DNA of 59,632 nucleotides from Zygnema cylindricum. Taxonomy: Eukaryota > Streptophyta > Zygnematophyceae > Zygnematales > Zygnemataceae. Both the position numbers and the translations under genes were made by a program. The stretch's first letter is position 1. Every line of letters begins with the position of its first letter. The notes beneath the pieces are model-generated. The model was not told where the DNA came from and did not search any database. It saw only the letters and a list, made by a program, of their open reading frames with translations. The DNA lies in assembly GCA_037447655.1 (NCBI GenBank), contig JBBHKE010002426.1:1-59632 (forward strand), in the 5' to 3' direction. Positions 45,198 to 55,038 of the stretch are shown piece by piece.

Positions 45198-45675
45198 TGT
45201 AATTATGTGTCCCCCATAAGAATGTAAAATCTAGGAAGCCTCTAGATAGCTTTTGACTAACCCACTTTCAATTAGGATCGCTGCTACCTAAGCAGGCAAA
45301 TAAACAATCAAATTGTACCCTTGTGCAGTATGGACTACTTTGAGTCCACAGTAAAAAGAATCATTGAAAACGCCCAACCACGCGATTAATTATCAAGTGG
45401 CAAAGATGCCAATATTTATACAAGCTTATTGGGAGAGAGGCGGCTACCTCCTCAATTCTCTAAGTTCTAAACCCCTCTCACAACCCTTATCTACTGATGT
45501 ACAAACCAATCAGAAGATTGTACAGTACAGAAAGGTATTACGGCTGATGTACATTCTGTACGGTCTGTGTACGACAAGGCCATAGAGTGGACGTTTGTCT
45601 CCTTTGGACTTGTCCTCATGCTCCCCGGGATTCCCGCTCCGCAATGATATCTTGCCACGTGTCGCCAGGTTATGT
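45198..45675 (-). repeat. E3 5' LTR, internal-side part
   Basis: This starts TGTAATTATGTGTCCCCC next to the primer site and matches 32422-32544 followed by 39909-40300. It ends at TATGT (45671-45675), the left target duplication of the LTR2 insertion. The rest of this LTR resumes at 52405. Confidence 0.85.
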
Positions 45676-46116
45676 TGTTGATATTTGTGTATCTTTTTTA
45701 GGTCTGTAATAGGATAGAAAAAGGCAGAGGCAGTGTGCCTCTAACTCCACTCTCCAAGCTCCCACACTTGTTGTAGTCACTGAAGGCTGGATAGGGAGCT
45801 AGAGCCATGGCTGCCTAAGCTCTCTAGAGAAGACAGAGGGGTAAATTAGGTAGACTTACCAAAAGTTAGTTGGTGGACCCAGGAATTGATCTTGGTACCT
45901 GTCGTCTGTTAATCTAACAAAGCCGGTAGCTTTAACCGTTTAGTCTAGCGCTAGTATTAAGAAATATAGGGTTTGATAATAATTTAATTAGATACACGTA
46001 GACTTTATCATTTAACTGGAAATATATACGTGGTGCATAAATACAGTTATAGATAGTACGGAGTACGGTTTAATGTATATGAAACGGATACCAGCATTTG
46101 TTTCGAACGCAAGTAT

Positions 46117-46828
46117 TGTTGAAGGTCATGGGCATTAAGACTCGGTTGTGATCCACTCCCACTAGGAGTCACACTTGCACCAGCAGGAGCAGGTGGAGCA
46201 CTAGGGCTAATAGGAGCACTAGCAATAGGAGCTGAGCCATTATCAGACATTTTAGAGGAAACAAACCCAAAGAGAAATGTCTAGAAGACTAGATCTATAT
46301 TGTAAGATATGTAACTCCAAACGAAAGAGGTATTTCAACCAAAAAATCATGTACTACAAGCAAATTAGAGACAATAGAGCATAAAACACCTTAAACTGCA
46401 CTCAGTGCTCTCATTTCCTTAATTCTTATGTAGAATGTACATTCTGTGTTGAATTGATCAATCCTAATTGAACTAAATACTCAAAAGATCTCGAAAACAT
46501 CTAATAGATCTTAAAAACATCTAAATGATATAGAAAATATCAAAAACGTATGTACATCGTTCAATAGACACCCTACTGACAAAAATCTAAGTGTTTGGAC
46601 CAGAATTGTCCACTAACAATATCTATACCCTAAAAATCCGGGTGATTCTTATCACGTCTACATTCATTGGCGGCCCTACACTTTAATTTACTAAAAGATA
46701 TCAATTCGTGTAGATACTACAAAAAAATCTACGCTAAATTTGGTCAATATTGAACAGTTGGTATTCTAAAAATATTCTAAGTCCTAGACTCAAATTTCTA
46801 AGACTTACTAAAGCTTACTTTTCAATAC
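46117..46828 (-). repeat. E1 3' LTR
   Basis: This is 712 bp. It includes, at its end nearest 46117, a second copy of the first 45 or so gag codons (frame starting at 46250), because the gag start lies inside the LTR. That frame runs into flanking sequence and stops at 46047. Minus-strand termini are TATTGAAAAG and CCTTCAACA. Confidence 0.9.
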
Positions 46829-46842
46829 TCCCCTTAAGCTTT
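46829..46842 (-). other. E1 polypurine tract
   Basis: On the minus strand this reads AAGCTTAAGGGGAG directly before the 3' LTR, eight bases after the pol stop codon region. It serves as the plus-strand primer. Confidence 0.8.
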
Positions 46843-46849
46843 AGAAGAC

Positions 46850-49800
46850 TTACTCACTTAGACAACATGCTTTTCTGCAGTACTCCAATTTAGGAGCGGG
46901 AAGGGCTTTTGTCAACATATCCGCAACCATTTTCTCATCAGGCAAATAACAAAGTTTTACCACTTTTGCAAATACTTTCTCACGTACCAAATGTAGCCGA
47001 ATGTTCATATGCTTACTTTTAAAATGGTTACTTGGTTTTGTAGCCACAGAAATGGCCGCCTGATTGTCGCACCACATTACTTGTGTTCCGTGTTGTGTAA
47101 ACCCCAATTCTTGAAGAAATGCCTTAATCCAAAGCAATTCCTTTAAGGCTGCGCTTGCAGCCATGTATTCGGCTTCCATAGTCGATTGTGCCGTGACTTT
47201 TTGAAGTTTACTACTCCAACTACAAGTTCCACTTCCAATCTGAATGACATACCCAGTTGTAGACTTCCTGCTAAGCACATCACCATAGCTAGCATCACTC
47301 CAAGTATTAATACTAACCTTGTTCCCTCCCAAAGTAAGCCAAAGACTCCTAGTCCCAACAAGATATCTTAAGACCCTTTTTGCTGCCTCCCAATCTCTCT
47401 TTCTTGGATTTTGTAGACTTCTACTCAACACACCAACAACTGCAGCTATATCAGGCCTAATGCAATTCATGAAGTAAATCAAACTTCCTACTACTTGCCT
47501 GTAAGGTACTTGGGACATAAATTTTTGCTCTTCTGCACTGAGTTCCTCATCTATTATGACTCCAAACTCATGCTCCATTCCTTCAAGTTTTTGCTTATAC
47601 TCCATAGGAGTTGCACAACCTTTGGCATCAGCCAAACCAAATTTTTCCAACATGTTTCCTATTGCTTCTTTTTGAGTTAGCCTAATGATTTTCTTTTCTC
47701 TATCTCTTTCAACTTGTATTCCCAGAATGTATTTAGCCTCACCCAAATCCTTCATTTCAAATTTTGAATTAAGAGCGTGTTTTACTCTAGCAATTCCTTC
47801 TTTGTTCCTACTAATTAGCTGCAAATCATCAACATACACAGCAATGAATATCACCTCATCAGGATTATCACCACACATCACATATACTAAATGATCTGAA
47901 CTAATTCTAGTAAACCCTAATCCTGTCAAGAACTCATCTAACTTTCGATTCCACTGCCTAGGGGCCTGTTTTAGGCCATACAATGATTTTAAAAGTTTGC
48001 ACACAAGATTTTCCTTTCCTACTTCCTCATAACCCTCGGGCTGCTTCATATAAATGACCTCATCTAAATCACCATGTAAAAAGGCAGTTTTGACATCCAT
48101 TTGGTGGATGTCAAAATCCTCTATAGCAGCTAATGTAAGTAAGATGCGGACAGATGGAAACTTTACAACCGGTGAAAGTGTTTCTTCATAATCTATCCCC
48201 TCCTTTTGATTATATCCCTTAGCAACCAAGCGAGCCTTATGCCTGTCTATGGTATTATTTGGGTTCAATTTGAACTTAAACACCCATTTACTTCCAATAG
48301 CCTTTCTTCCTGGAGGAAGTTCCACCAGATCCCAAGTTTGGGCCTCCATGATGGACTTCATTTCCTCATTGACAGCTTCCACCCAATGTTCCCTTTCATT
48401 ACTCGAAAAAGCTTCTTTCAATGTTAAAGGCTCTTTTATGTGTACAGAATGAGCAAAGGCTGCATTTTCTCCCCTGAGTCGTGCACTTCGCCTCACTCCA
48501 CTTGGAAATTCTGTCGCTGGTATAGATGGTTGGGTCCTCCTCCTTGATACATGTGATTCTTCTTGTGATTCAGTTTCAGCTTCAGGTAGAGGAGATTCTA
48601 CAACTTCTTCGGGCATAACACTTCCTGTTTCTGGTGGAGAAGATGATTCCAAGTCATTTTGACTTAAACTAGATGCATTTTCTACATTTTTCTTGAAAAA
48701 CATAGGATTTTCCTCTAAAAAGATATAATCAACACTTTTATCTTTCTTTTCATCGCTACATTGACTAAATACATCTACTCCTCTTCCCTCATCCTTCACT
48801 ATGAGGTTTCTGGCTACCACAACTCTATTTCTCTTAATATCATATACTTTATAACCCTTGGCATGATCATCATACCCTAAAAATATACCTGGTATGCCTT
48901 TTGGCTCTAATTTCCATTTTTGTGGATCATTATCTAGCAAGAATACCTTACTTCCAAACACTTTGAAGTGACTTACATCTGGTTTGTGTCCTGTCCACAT
49001 TTCATAAGGAGTTTTATCTTTTATTGCCCTTGTTTCTATCCTATTTCTCACATAAGGTGCACAATGCATAGCCTCTGCCCAAAATTTGTAATCTATGTCG
49101 ATATCAGCCATCATTGTTCTAGCACACTCTGATATGGTCCTATTCATCCTTTCTGAAACACCGTTTTGTTCCGGAGAATAAGGAACGGTTAGTTGACGTG
49201 AGATTCCATGCAATTTTAGGAATTCTGCAAAATCATTAGAAATGTACTCCCCTCCATTATCAGATCTGAATCCCGCTATCTTTCTCTCATGTAGATTCTC
49301 AACCCAAGCCTTATACTCTTTAAATTTTGAAAAAACTTCATCCTTACTTCTCAAAAAATAAACTGTAGTAAATCTACTATAGTCATCAGTAAAGGTAAGC
49401 ATAAACTTAGCACCTCCAACAGATGGATATCTAGATGGCCCCCATACATCTGAATAAATTAGTTCTAGAACCCTGCTACTTCTATGATCAGTTTGCAAAG
49501 GGAAAGGCAACTTATGATTTTTTCCCATTGCACAAACATCACATACATTTGATGCTGATTTTTGACTAATTTTTACACTTTCCACCATTTTTTGATTTAC
49601 CATCTTTTCTAATCTATCATAATACACATGTCCTAAACGTTTATGCCATAAATCGCAATCAATGATTACACTTGAGTACATAACATCATTGTCATTATCA
49701 TTTGCACGACTCAACCAATACAAATTGTTACCTCCAGCAAATCCTTCTGCAACTATTTTTCCATTCTTACTGACTGTTTTCTTTCCATTCTCAGATATAG

Positions 49801-50725
49801 TCTTAAAACCTTTCTTTTCTACCACTGACGTAGAGAAAAAGTTTCTTTTAAAAGTTGGAACATGCAACACATCTTCCAAGACCCTTTTCACAGGTTTTCC
49901 ATCTACATTCAACATAAGTGACACCCTCCCCTTTGCTTTCGACTCAAGAAATGTATCATCACTAAAATAAATTTTGATGGGTGAAATAGATTGAATACTC
50001 TCAAAAAGATGGCGATTGCGGCACATGTGTGCAGATGCACCGGAGTCCATTATCCATTCGTCTTCCTCCACGCCTTCCGTTGCTTGTGCCATCGCAAAGT
50101 ATTTCTTCTCGTTGTTGATGGGAAAGCTGCTCACTTCCTCTTCTTTAAGTGCATTTGAAAATGTTGTTGGGCGTCCATTTGAGGTAGATGGAACTCGGCT
50201 TTCGTCCCAACCTGAGCGAAAATTTCTCGTAGCTTTGGCTCTTTTGTAGGCATTACACATCCTGAAAACATGGCACTTTTCATCAAAGTAGTAGCAAGTC
50301 AAAGGTGACCTTCTAGGTCCACTACCTCTACCACTGCCACTACCACTACCACTGCGAATCTTAGAGTCTGAAAACTGGTTAGCTAAAGCCTGAACAGACT
50401 TACTACTACCTCTTTGTGACATCTGGTTAGCTTCTTCACTCAAAATAAGTTTAATCGCTAAGGCTATGTTCCATTGACGCTGTGGAATAGCCCTAAGCCT
50501 ATCCATAGCTCCCTTGTACTCATCAGGTAAAGTTCTCATCAATAACATAGCTTGCTGAGGGGGCGAAAAGTCCCCACCTGCACTAGTACTCTGAAGGAAC
50601 AACCTTTTCATAGCATGACAATGATCTGACATCCTACCTCCTGAATACTTAAATTCAAAGATCTGAGTGGCTATGTTAGTCTGCACTGTAACATCTAGCT
50701 GATAATACATAGCACGTACACTCAA
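46850..50725 (-). CDS. E1 gag-pol polyprotein (main part)
   Basis: This 1291-codon frame continues gag after the TAG. Residues 1-140 are the rest of gag (LPDEYKGAMDRL, KSVQALA). The zinc knuckle at 144-157 has Phe at 147 where Cys is expected. Protease has DSGAS at 227-231. The integrase zinc finger uses H361, H366, C395 and C398. The integrase triad is D426, D489 and E525, with the canonical 35-residue D-E gap. RT has D877 and YVDD at 964-967. RNase H has D1144, E1184 or E1186, and D1220. All catalytic residues are present and there are no frameshifts. The first codon here is TTG following the stop, so it is not a natural start; the product would be made by readthrough or from a copy lacking the stop. 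Activity in the cytoplasmic particle and nuclear integration are inferred from the family. Confidence 0.92.
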   Translation of the reverse strand: MSVRAMYYQLDVTVQTNIATQIFEFKYSGGRMSDHCHAMKRLFLQSTSAGGDFSPPQQAMLLMRTLPDEYKGAMDRLRAIPQRQWNIALAIKLILSEEANQMSQRGSSKSVQALANQFSDSKIRSGSGSGSGRGSGPRRSPLTCYYFDEKCHVFRMCNAYKRAKATRNFRSGWDESRVPSTSNGRPTTFSNALKEEEVSSFPINNEKKYFAMAQATEGVEEDEWIMDSGASAHMCRNRHLFESIQSISPIKIYFSDDTFLESKAKGRVSLMLNVDGKPVKRVLEDVLHVPTFKRNFFSTSVVEKKGFKTISENGKKTVSKNGKIVAEGFAGGNNLYWLSRANDNDNDVMYSSVIIDCDLWHKRLGHVYYDRLEKMVNQKMVESVKISQKSASNVCDVCAMGKNHKLPFPLQTDHRSSRVLELIYSDVWGPSRYPSVGGAKFMLTFTDDYSRFTTVYFLRSKDEVFSKFKEYKAWVENLHERKIAGFRSDNGGEYISNDFAEFLKLHGISRQLTVPYSPEQNGVSERMNRTISECARTMMADIDIDYKFWAEAMHCAPYVRNRIETRAIKDKTPYEMWTGHKPDVSHFKVFGSKVFLLDNDPQKWKLEPKGIPGIFLGYDDHAKGYKVYDIKRNRVVVARNLIVKDEGRGVDVFSQCSDEKKDKSVDYIFLEENPMFFKKNVENASSLSQNDLESSSPPETGSVMPEEVVESPLPEAETESQEESHVSRRRTQPSIPATEFPSGVRRSARLRGENAAFAHSVHIKEPLTLKEAFSSNEREHWVEAVNEEMKSIMEAQTWDLVELPPGRKAIGSKWVFKFKLNPNNTIDRHKARLVAKGYNQKEGIDYEETLSPVVKFPSVRILLTLAAIEDFDIHQMDVKTAFLHGDLDEVIYMKQPEGYEEVGKENLVCKLLKSLYGLKQAPRQWNRKLDEFLTGLGFTRISSDHLVYVMCGDNPDEVIFIAVYVDDLQLISRNKEGIARVKHALNSKFEMKDLGEAKYILGIQVERDREKKIIRLTQKEAIGNMLEKFGLADAKGCATPMEYKQKLEGMEHEFGVIIDEELSAEEQKFMSQVPYRQVVGSLIYFMNCIRPDIAAVVGVLSRSLQNPRKRDWEAAKRVLRYLVGTRSLWLTLGGNKVSINTWSDASYGDVLSRKSTTGYVIQIGSGTCSWSSKLQKVTAQSTMEAEYMAASAALKELLWIKAFLQELGFTQHGTQVMWCDNQAAISVATKPSNHFKSKHMNIRLHLVREKVFAKVVKLCYLPDEKMVADMLTKALPAPKLEYCRKACCLSE

Positions 50726-51100
50726 CTAAACTTCACAAACTTTCTTCATCTCAAGATACGACATTACCAATTTTTTTGTCATAGACTGCTTCAAGACGTT
50801 GAGGCAATGGAGATTCTTCTTTCTCCAATCCGGCGCAGTCACATCCGCTGTTCCTTCCACAATGGGTGACAAGTCCCTCTCCTCGAAATATGAGCTCAGC
50901 ATATCTTCCCAATATAAGAAGTCAGTTCCATCAAAAATAGGCAATTTGGGCGGTGGGCCCATAACCTGTTGAAGGTCATGGACATTAAGACTCGGCTGTG
51001 ATCCACTCCCACTAGGAGTCACACTTGCACCAGCAGGAGCAGGTGGAGCACTAGGGCTAATAGGAACACTAGCAATAGGAGCTGAGCCATTATCATACAT
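50726..51100 (-). CDS. E1 gag N-terminal frame, starting inside the 5' LTR
   Basis: A 124-codon frame starts with ATG at 51100, 134 bp inside the LTR. It runs through the LTR end and primer site without a gap and stops at TAG (50726-50728). The first 45 residues are Pro/Ser/Ala-rich and encoded by the LTR. They are followed by DLQQVMGPPPKLPIFDGTDF, the conserved copia gag start. The ATG in the primer site (the M of VMGPP) is an alternative and perhaps the original start. The stop stands where E3 has a Trp codon. The same reading frame continues in the pol entry. Confidence 0.8.
   Translation of the reverse strand: MYDNGSAPIASVPISPSAPPAPAGASVTPSGSGSQPSLNVHDLQQVMGPPPKLPIFDGTDFLYWEDMLSSYFEERDLSPIVEGTADVTAPDWRKKNLHCLNVLKQSMTKKLVMSYLEMKKVCEV
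50952..50966 (-). promoter_or_regulatory. E1 primer-binding site
   Basis: The plus strand is GGTGGGCCCATAACC; the element strand is GGTTATGGGCCCACC, directly after the LTR end CTTCAACA. All 15 bases match the anticodon-arm half of plant-type initiator tRNA-Met. The usual 3'-end site (TGGTATCAGAGC) is absent. In Drosophila copia a 5' half-molecule of this tRNA is the primer; the same mechanism is inferred here. Confidence 0.85.
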
Positions 51101-51677
51101 TTTAGCGGAAGCAAACCCAAAGAGAAATGCCTAAAAGACTAGATCTATAGTGTAAGATATGTAACTCCAAACGAAAGAGGTATTTCAACCAAAAAATCAT
51201 GTACTACAAGCAAATTAGAGACAATAAAGCATAAAATACCTTAAACTGCACTCAGTGCTCTCATTTCCTTAATTCTTTTGTAGAATGTACATTCTGTGTT
51301 GAATTGATCAATCCTAATTGAACTAAATACTCAAAAGATCTCAAAAACATCTAAAAGATCTAAAAAACATCTAAAATATCTGGAAAATATCAAAAACGTA
51401 TGTACATGGTTCACTAGACACCCTACTAACAAAAATCTAAGTGTTTGGACCAGAATTGTCCACTAACAATATCTATACCCTAAAAATCCGGGTGATTCTT
51501 ATCACGTCTACATTGATTGGCAGCCCTACACACTAATTTACTAAAAGATATCAATTCTTGTAGATACTACAAAAAAATTTACACTAAATTTGGTCAATAT
51601 TGAACAGTTGGTATTCTAAGAATATTCTAAGTCCTAGACTCAAATTTCTAAGACTTACTAAAGCTTACTTTTCAATA
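50967..51677 (-). repeat. E1 5' LTR
   Basis: This is 711 bp, related to 46117-46828 with about 30 substitutions and one length change. Promoter elements cannot be placed with confidence. The gag ATG lies at 51100, so transcription must start upstream of that, between 51677 and 51100, for the LTR-encoded leader to be made. Confidence 0.88.
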
Positions 51678-52404
51678 AGTATTTATGACGCCCACGATCG
51701 AAAACTTGTTTTGATCAAACGGCCGAAAAGGATGCCGAGATCGCGGAAGAAGATTTCAGCGGTTTGCGGTCATCGCGACATAGCATGACACGTGGTAAAA
51801 TGACAATGGATCGTGGCATCTCCGAGGATTACGTTAACGAATCTGGAGATGACATATGTCGCCATTTTGGCCATGTCGTACGATGGCCGTATAGAAAGTA
51901 CACCGGCACCTGTACTTTTCTGTACGACACAGTAATTTGATTGGTGCCGTACTTCAGTAGTTAGATTTTATAGGGAGATAGGACTTAGAAAAAAATTGGC
52001 AGATATTGTGAGAGAGCACCTTGTATAAATGGCTAACTTTGGGCAGCCATAACTATCAATTCACTTGACCATTTTCAATGATTGATTTTGTTGCAAACTC
52101 AGGGGAGTCCAGGCTACACAATAGTGTAATAGGTCAGAGTTTTTGTCTGCCAGGGTGGCTGTATTTCTAAGGGAAAGTCAAAGTGGGTGAATGTGTCCAA
52201 ATCTCATATTCTAACTTTGCATTCTGTGGTGGAACTGAGCACACAGGAAGTGTTATTTCACAGTGGTGAATCTATATTGGGGTTTTGACTGTCAAGGGGT
52301 CAGTCATTTGGGTTTATATCAACTTGGAGTCGGCATTATCTAGATTAGCTTCTTTTGGATCTGCATACTCTGAGGGCCAATGGAGGTCTCAAAGTTTCAC
52401 ATGT

Positions 52405-52931
52405 CACGTCCAAAAACCGCCAAGGCGGCCATTCCAAGATCTCGGCGATGATGCAGGCCGTCGGATTCAAACAGGCTTTTAATGTCGCCGTTCAAAACAG
52501 ATGTTCGGTACATTTTTTTTGTTCGCACTATATTCCAACTAGTTTCTATGTCCTTTATCTATAATTTCGTTAATCGGATTAATGATCCTAGCTAATGTTG
52601 AAATAATATTTGAACCCTATGGACTCTAACGAACTCCTACGACTTACCGGTAAGAGATGACAGCTACGCCTCGCTGTGCGGGTCGGAGGTTCGAGTCCTG
52701 TCGGACTCAGCCTTTTTGTTGAGAGTGACTTAGGTCACTCTTTAGTCCTGCCTATGGAGCTATGGAGCTGAGGCATCCATGGCTCCACCGTCCTCTCTTT
52801 CTTATAGTGACTACAACAAGTATAGGGGCTAGTGAGAGAAGGCGGAGGCAGGTTGCCTACGCTTTTCCTTTTGATATTTAGTTTAATTAAGATCTAGAAA
52901 ATACCTCCCCCTAAATCTAGTGATTTTAACA
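52405..52931 (-). repeat. E3 5' LTR, distal part
   Basis: This continues the 5' LTR after the LTR2 insertion and ends GTGATTTTAACA at 52931, followed by the E3 target duplication ACTTT at 52932-52936. It matches 40257-40777. It contains the better preserved tRNA-like segment at about 52638-52717. Confidence 0.85.
52638..52717 (+). promoter_or_regulatory. tRNA-like segment in the E3 5' LTR (antisense)
   Basis: GACTTACCGGTAAGAG is followed by the B box GGTTCGAGTCC (52688-52698), then TCGGACTCAGCC and TTTTT at 52713-52717. The T arm pairs at four of five positions. The A-box to B-box distance, about 40 bp, fits a Pol III internal promoter. Both LTRs of E3 keep it, and related, weaker copies occur in the LTR2 family, always antisense to the element. 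Confidence 0.5.
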
Positions 52932-52936
52932 ACTTT

Positions 52937-54395
52937 AGTCTTGTAACTTTTTTTTAGCGAAGATTCTCCGTACTATTTTTAGAATATTCCTATGTAAAAA
53001 AATGAAATCGTTACTTTAAAAAGTGACGGATGTAGACGCGGGTGTAATTCGTGACGGTTGTAGACGACTACAAAACTCGCGCTAATTGATGACGTTTACA
53101 AATTAGCGACGGTTGTAGGTGTCTTGTACTTGTGAAATTGTAGATGTTTAGGGTTTGTGACATTTTGACGTCACGCTCAACTATGACAGCGCCGACGACA
53201 CATTTTAAAACTTTCCGCCATGGTTACTCGATTGTGTTTTTTAGTCTTTTCTCCCTCTACTTGCCATCAAAATTCGCCCAAAGATTGTTAAAAGAAATTG
53301 TTTTGAGCGATCTTTCATTTAATAAAATTGTTGACGTTTTTCATTTCAACAATTGTGAGATAGACGCGATAGTGGGAGAGGGAGAGAGAGAGAGAGGTGC
53401 TTTCACGGACTACGATTTTGCGAAATGGCGTCTTTTGGTCGAGACCCCCTCCACGACCCTCTATACGGAAAAACGCACAGAAAAAAATCATGCACTAGCT
53501 AAAAACGTGCAGTGAGTTAATTTTTTTGTTACTTCGCGCACAAAAATTGTTAAAACATTGGACACGTGCGACAACATCTGCTTATTTGCTCACCTCATGG
53601 AACTCTATTTAAAATCACCTCGCGAGGTGATTTAATCAAAAGTTTGAAGATGAGCTGGACGTGAAAATGGGTCGAAACGGGGTAGATGACAAACAGCATA
53701 GCGTTAGACAACCACCCCAGTACATATAAAGTTTTAGGTAACTCAACTTGTATGGTAGTAAATTCAATTTTTTGGTACGGTTGTTGATCTTCTCGTTTTT
53801 TCATAAGTTATGGAGGAAAACGACAAAAAATAACTGTAACTTTAGCACATGCGAAAGTACCGTCAGTCACTTTCTCACTTTACGTGAACTCCATTTTGGA
53901 ATTGATCATGGCAGTGACTTTTTTGGTTCCTCAGAGTCACTTACGTCACCTTGTCAACGATTGTTCGTTTTAAGTACACATCTATACAAGAAAAGTAGCT
54001 TTGAGTTGAAACTTGACGGTCAATTAGTTGAACAGGTATGACTTTCAAAATATTGTTACAACCGGTTAAAAATTTGCCCCGCTTGCGAACGTCGACCGTC
54101 ATAATTAAATCAACATTTCACACGGTCGGCCAAGATTTACGGTGACAAAACTGCGGCAACCACATGTAAATAAAATTGTTGCGCACATAAATTTTCTCAC
54201 TTTACATGAGCTCCGCAATGAGGGCACAATTCGGCTTTTAATGTAGCCGCGAATTGAAATTTTATCGTGAATCGTTACGTTGAACAAAGACGCAAATTGA
54301 AGAACGGCGGGAAATGAAACTTCTCAAAACTAATGTACCAAAAAAATTGTACCGATCAAATATATCGCACCAAACGAATTAAACTTTGTACACTA
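52937..54395. other. Spacer of copy B, no genes
   Basis: This matches 20688-20916 and then 21986-23246 of copy A. At 53167-53171 it has GACGT where copy A has the duplicated TACGT of the solo LTR. A perfect palindrome of the AAATCACCTCGCGAGGTGAT type is at 53612-53633. The 123-codon frame at 53144-53515 is broken in copy A by the LTR and by substitutions and is not supported. Confidence 0.55.
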
Positions 54396-54905
54396 CACCC
54401 GAATCGTAATTAGAGTTATGTACGCTATTTCCGTCACCTCAAATTTTGACTCTATCATTATAATTAGAGTACATTTTTATATATTATTCTTTACGTTATT
54501 TAAGGTACTTTTTAAATGAGCGTTAATAACACTAATACAGTGTCATTTTAAATAGTGTGGCGTACGGTCGGTGTTTGAGCGTGCAAAATTGTATTTTATT
54601 AAGTAAGAAATTACAAATTTTGATTAAATACAGGTCGTTATTATGTAATTGCGTTTTAACAAACCGCATAGTGCAAACGTCATAATGACGTGTAACATTA
54701 CGTCTTGTCAGATTTTGTACGTGTACTTTATTTACAGTAGATATATTCAGCTCCAAATTTTACGCCCAAATTAGAGTTATTGATAAATTATAGTAAATTT
54801 TTTTCTTAAAAAGGGTTGATAACCCAAAATAGAGTGAACAACTCTGATTAATTTTTTTCATTTTTTTACTCTAATCATTTCTCTACTCTAGTTACGATTC
54901 CCGGT
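54396..54905. mobile_element. TA-type MITE, duplicate of 23249-23759
   Basis: It starts CACCCGAATCGTAATTAGAG after TA (54394-54395). The right end is worn (TTACGATTCCCGGTATA), where the copy A element has TTCGCGGTGTA. The interior keeps the CTCTAATT words and a GGTTGATAACCC palindrome near 54815. Confidence 0.55.
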
Positions 54906-55038
54906 ATATATTTTAACGGACCGGCATAGAAACATCAATGAAACTAATTGAAAAAAATGTGCGTCGTCACGCGCGACCAATGCATTCCACACTATTTAGT
55001 ATTTACAATTCACAATTACATTTCAATTTTGCGGCCAA

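Larger units (their letters stand above)
46117..51677 (-). mobile_element. E1: nearly intact Ty1/copia retrotransposon, minus strand
   Basis: E1 is 5.56 kb, flanked by AGTAT at 46112-46116 and 51678-51682. The LTRs are 46117-46828 (3') and 50967-51677 (5'). I count about 30 differences between them by eye, roughly 4 percent. Gag and pol form one frame from 51100 to 46850, broken by a single TAG at 50726-50728. Domain order is gag, protease, integrase, RT, RNase H, which defines copia (Pseudoviridae-type) elements. It is the youngest layer of the stack. The LTR starts TATTG instead of TGTTG in both copies. Confidence 0.92.
45676..52399 (+). mobile_element. Solo LTR of LTR2 family, itself interrupted by E1
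   Basis: The parts 45676-46116 and 51683-52399 join to an LTR of about 1158 bp related to the solo LTR at 20922-21980. It starts TGTTGATATTTG and ends TCTCAAAGTTTCA. The flanks are TATGT (45671-45675) and CATGT (52400-52404), a 5-bp duplication with one change. The undamaged E3 LTR reads straight across this point at about 40257 (AGGTCATGTCACG). A minus-strand tRNA-like pair (TAGACTAAACGG, then GATCAATTCC) sits near 45940-45880. Confidence 0.8.
32422..52931 (-). mobile_element. E3: outer Ty1/copia element, decayed, minus strand
   Basis: E3 is flanked by ACTTT at 32417-32421 and 52932-52936. The empty site is 20683-20687 in copy A. Both LTRs are interrupted by later insertions. The 3' LTR is 32422-32544 plus 39909-40777. 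The 5' LTR is 45198-45675 plus 52405-52931. They total about 992 and 1005 bp. The internal region, 40778-45197, has a polypurine tract, gag, protease, integrase, reverse transcriptase and RNase H remnants in copia order, all disrupted. The primer site is 45183-45197. E3 is the oldest layer of the stack. Confidence 0.85.

Noticed and set aside
50726-50728. Evidence that UAG codes for Trp in this genome
   Set aside because: TAA stops also occur in frame in E2, E3 and the hAT relic, and Trp is normally TGG throughout E1. Mutation bias is the simpler reading.
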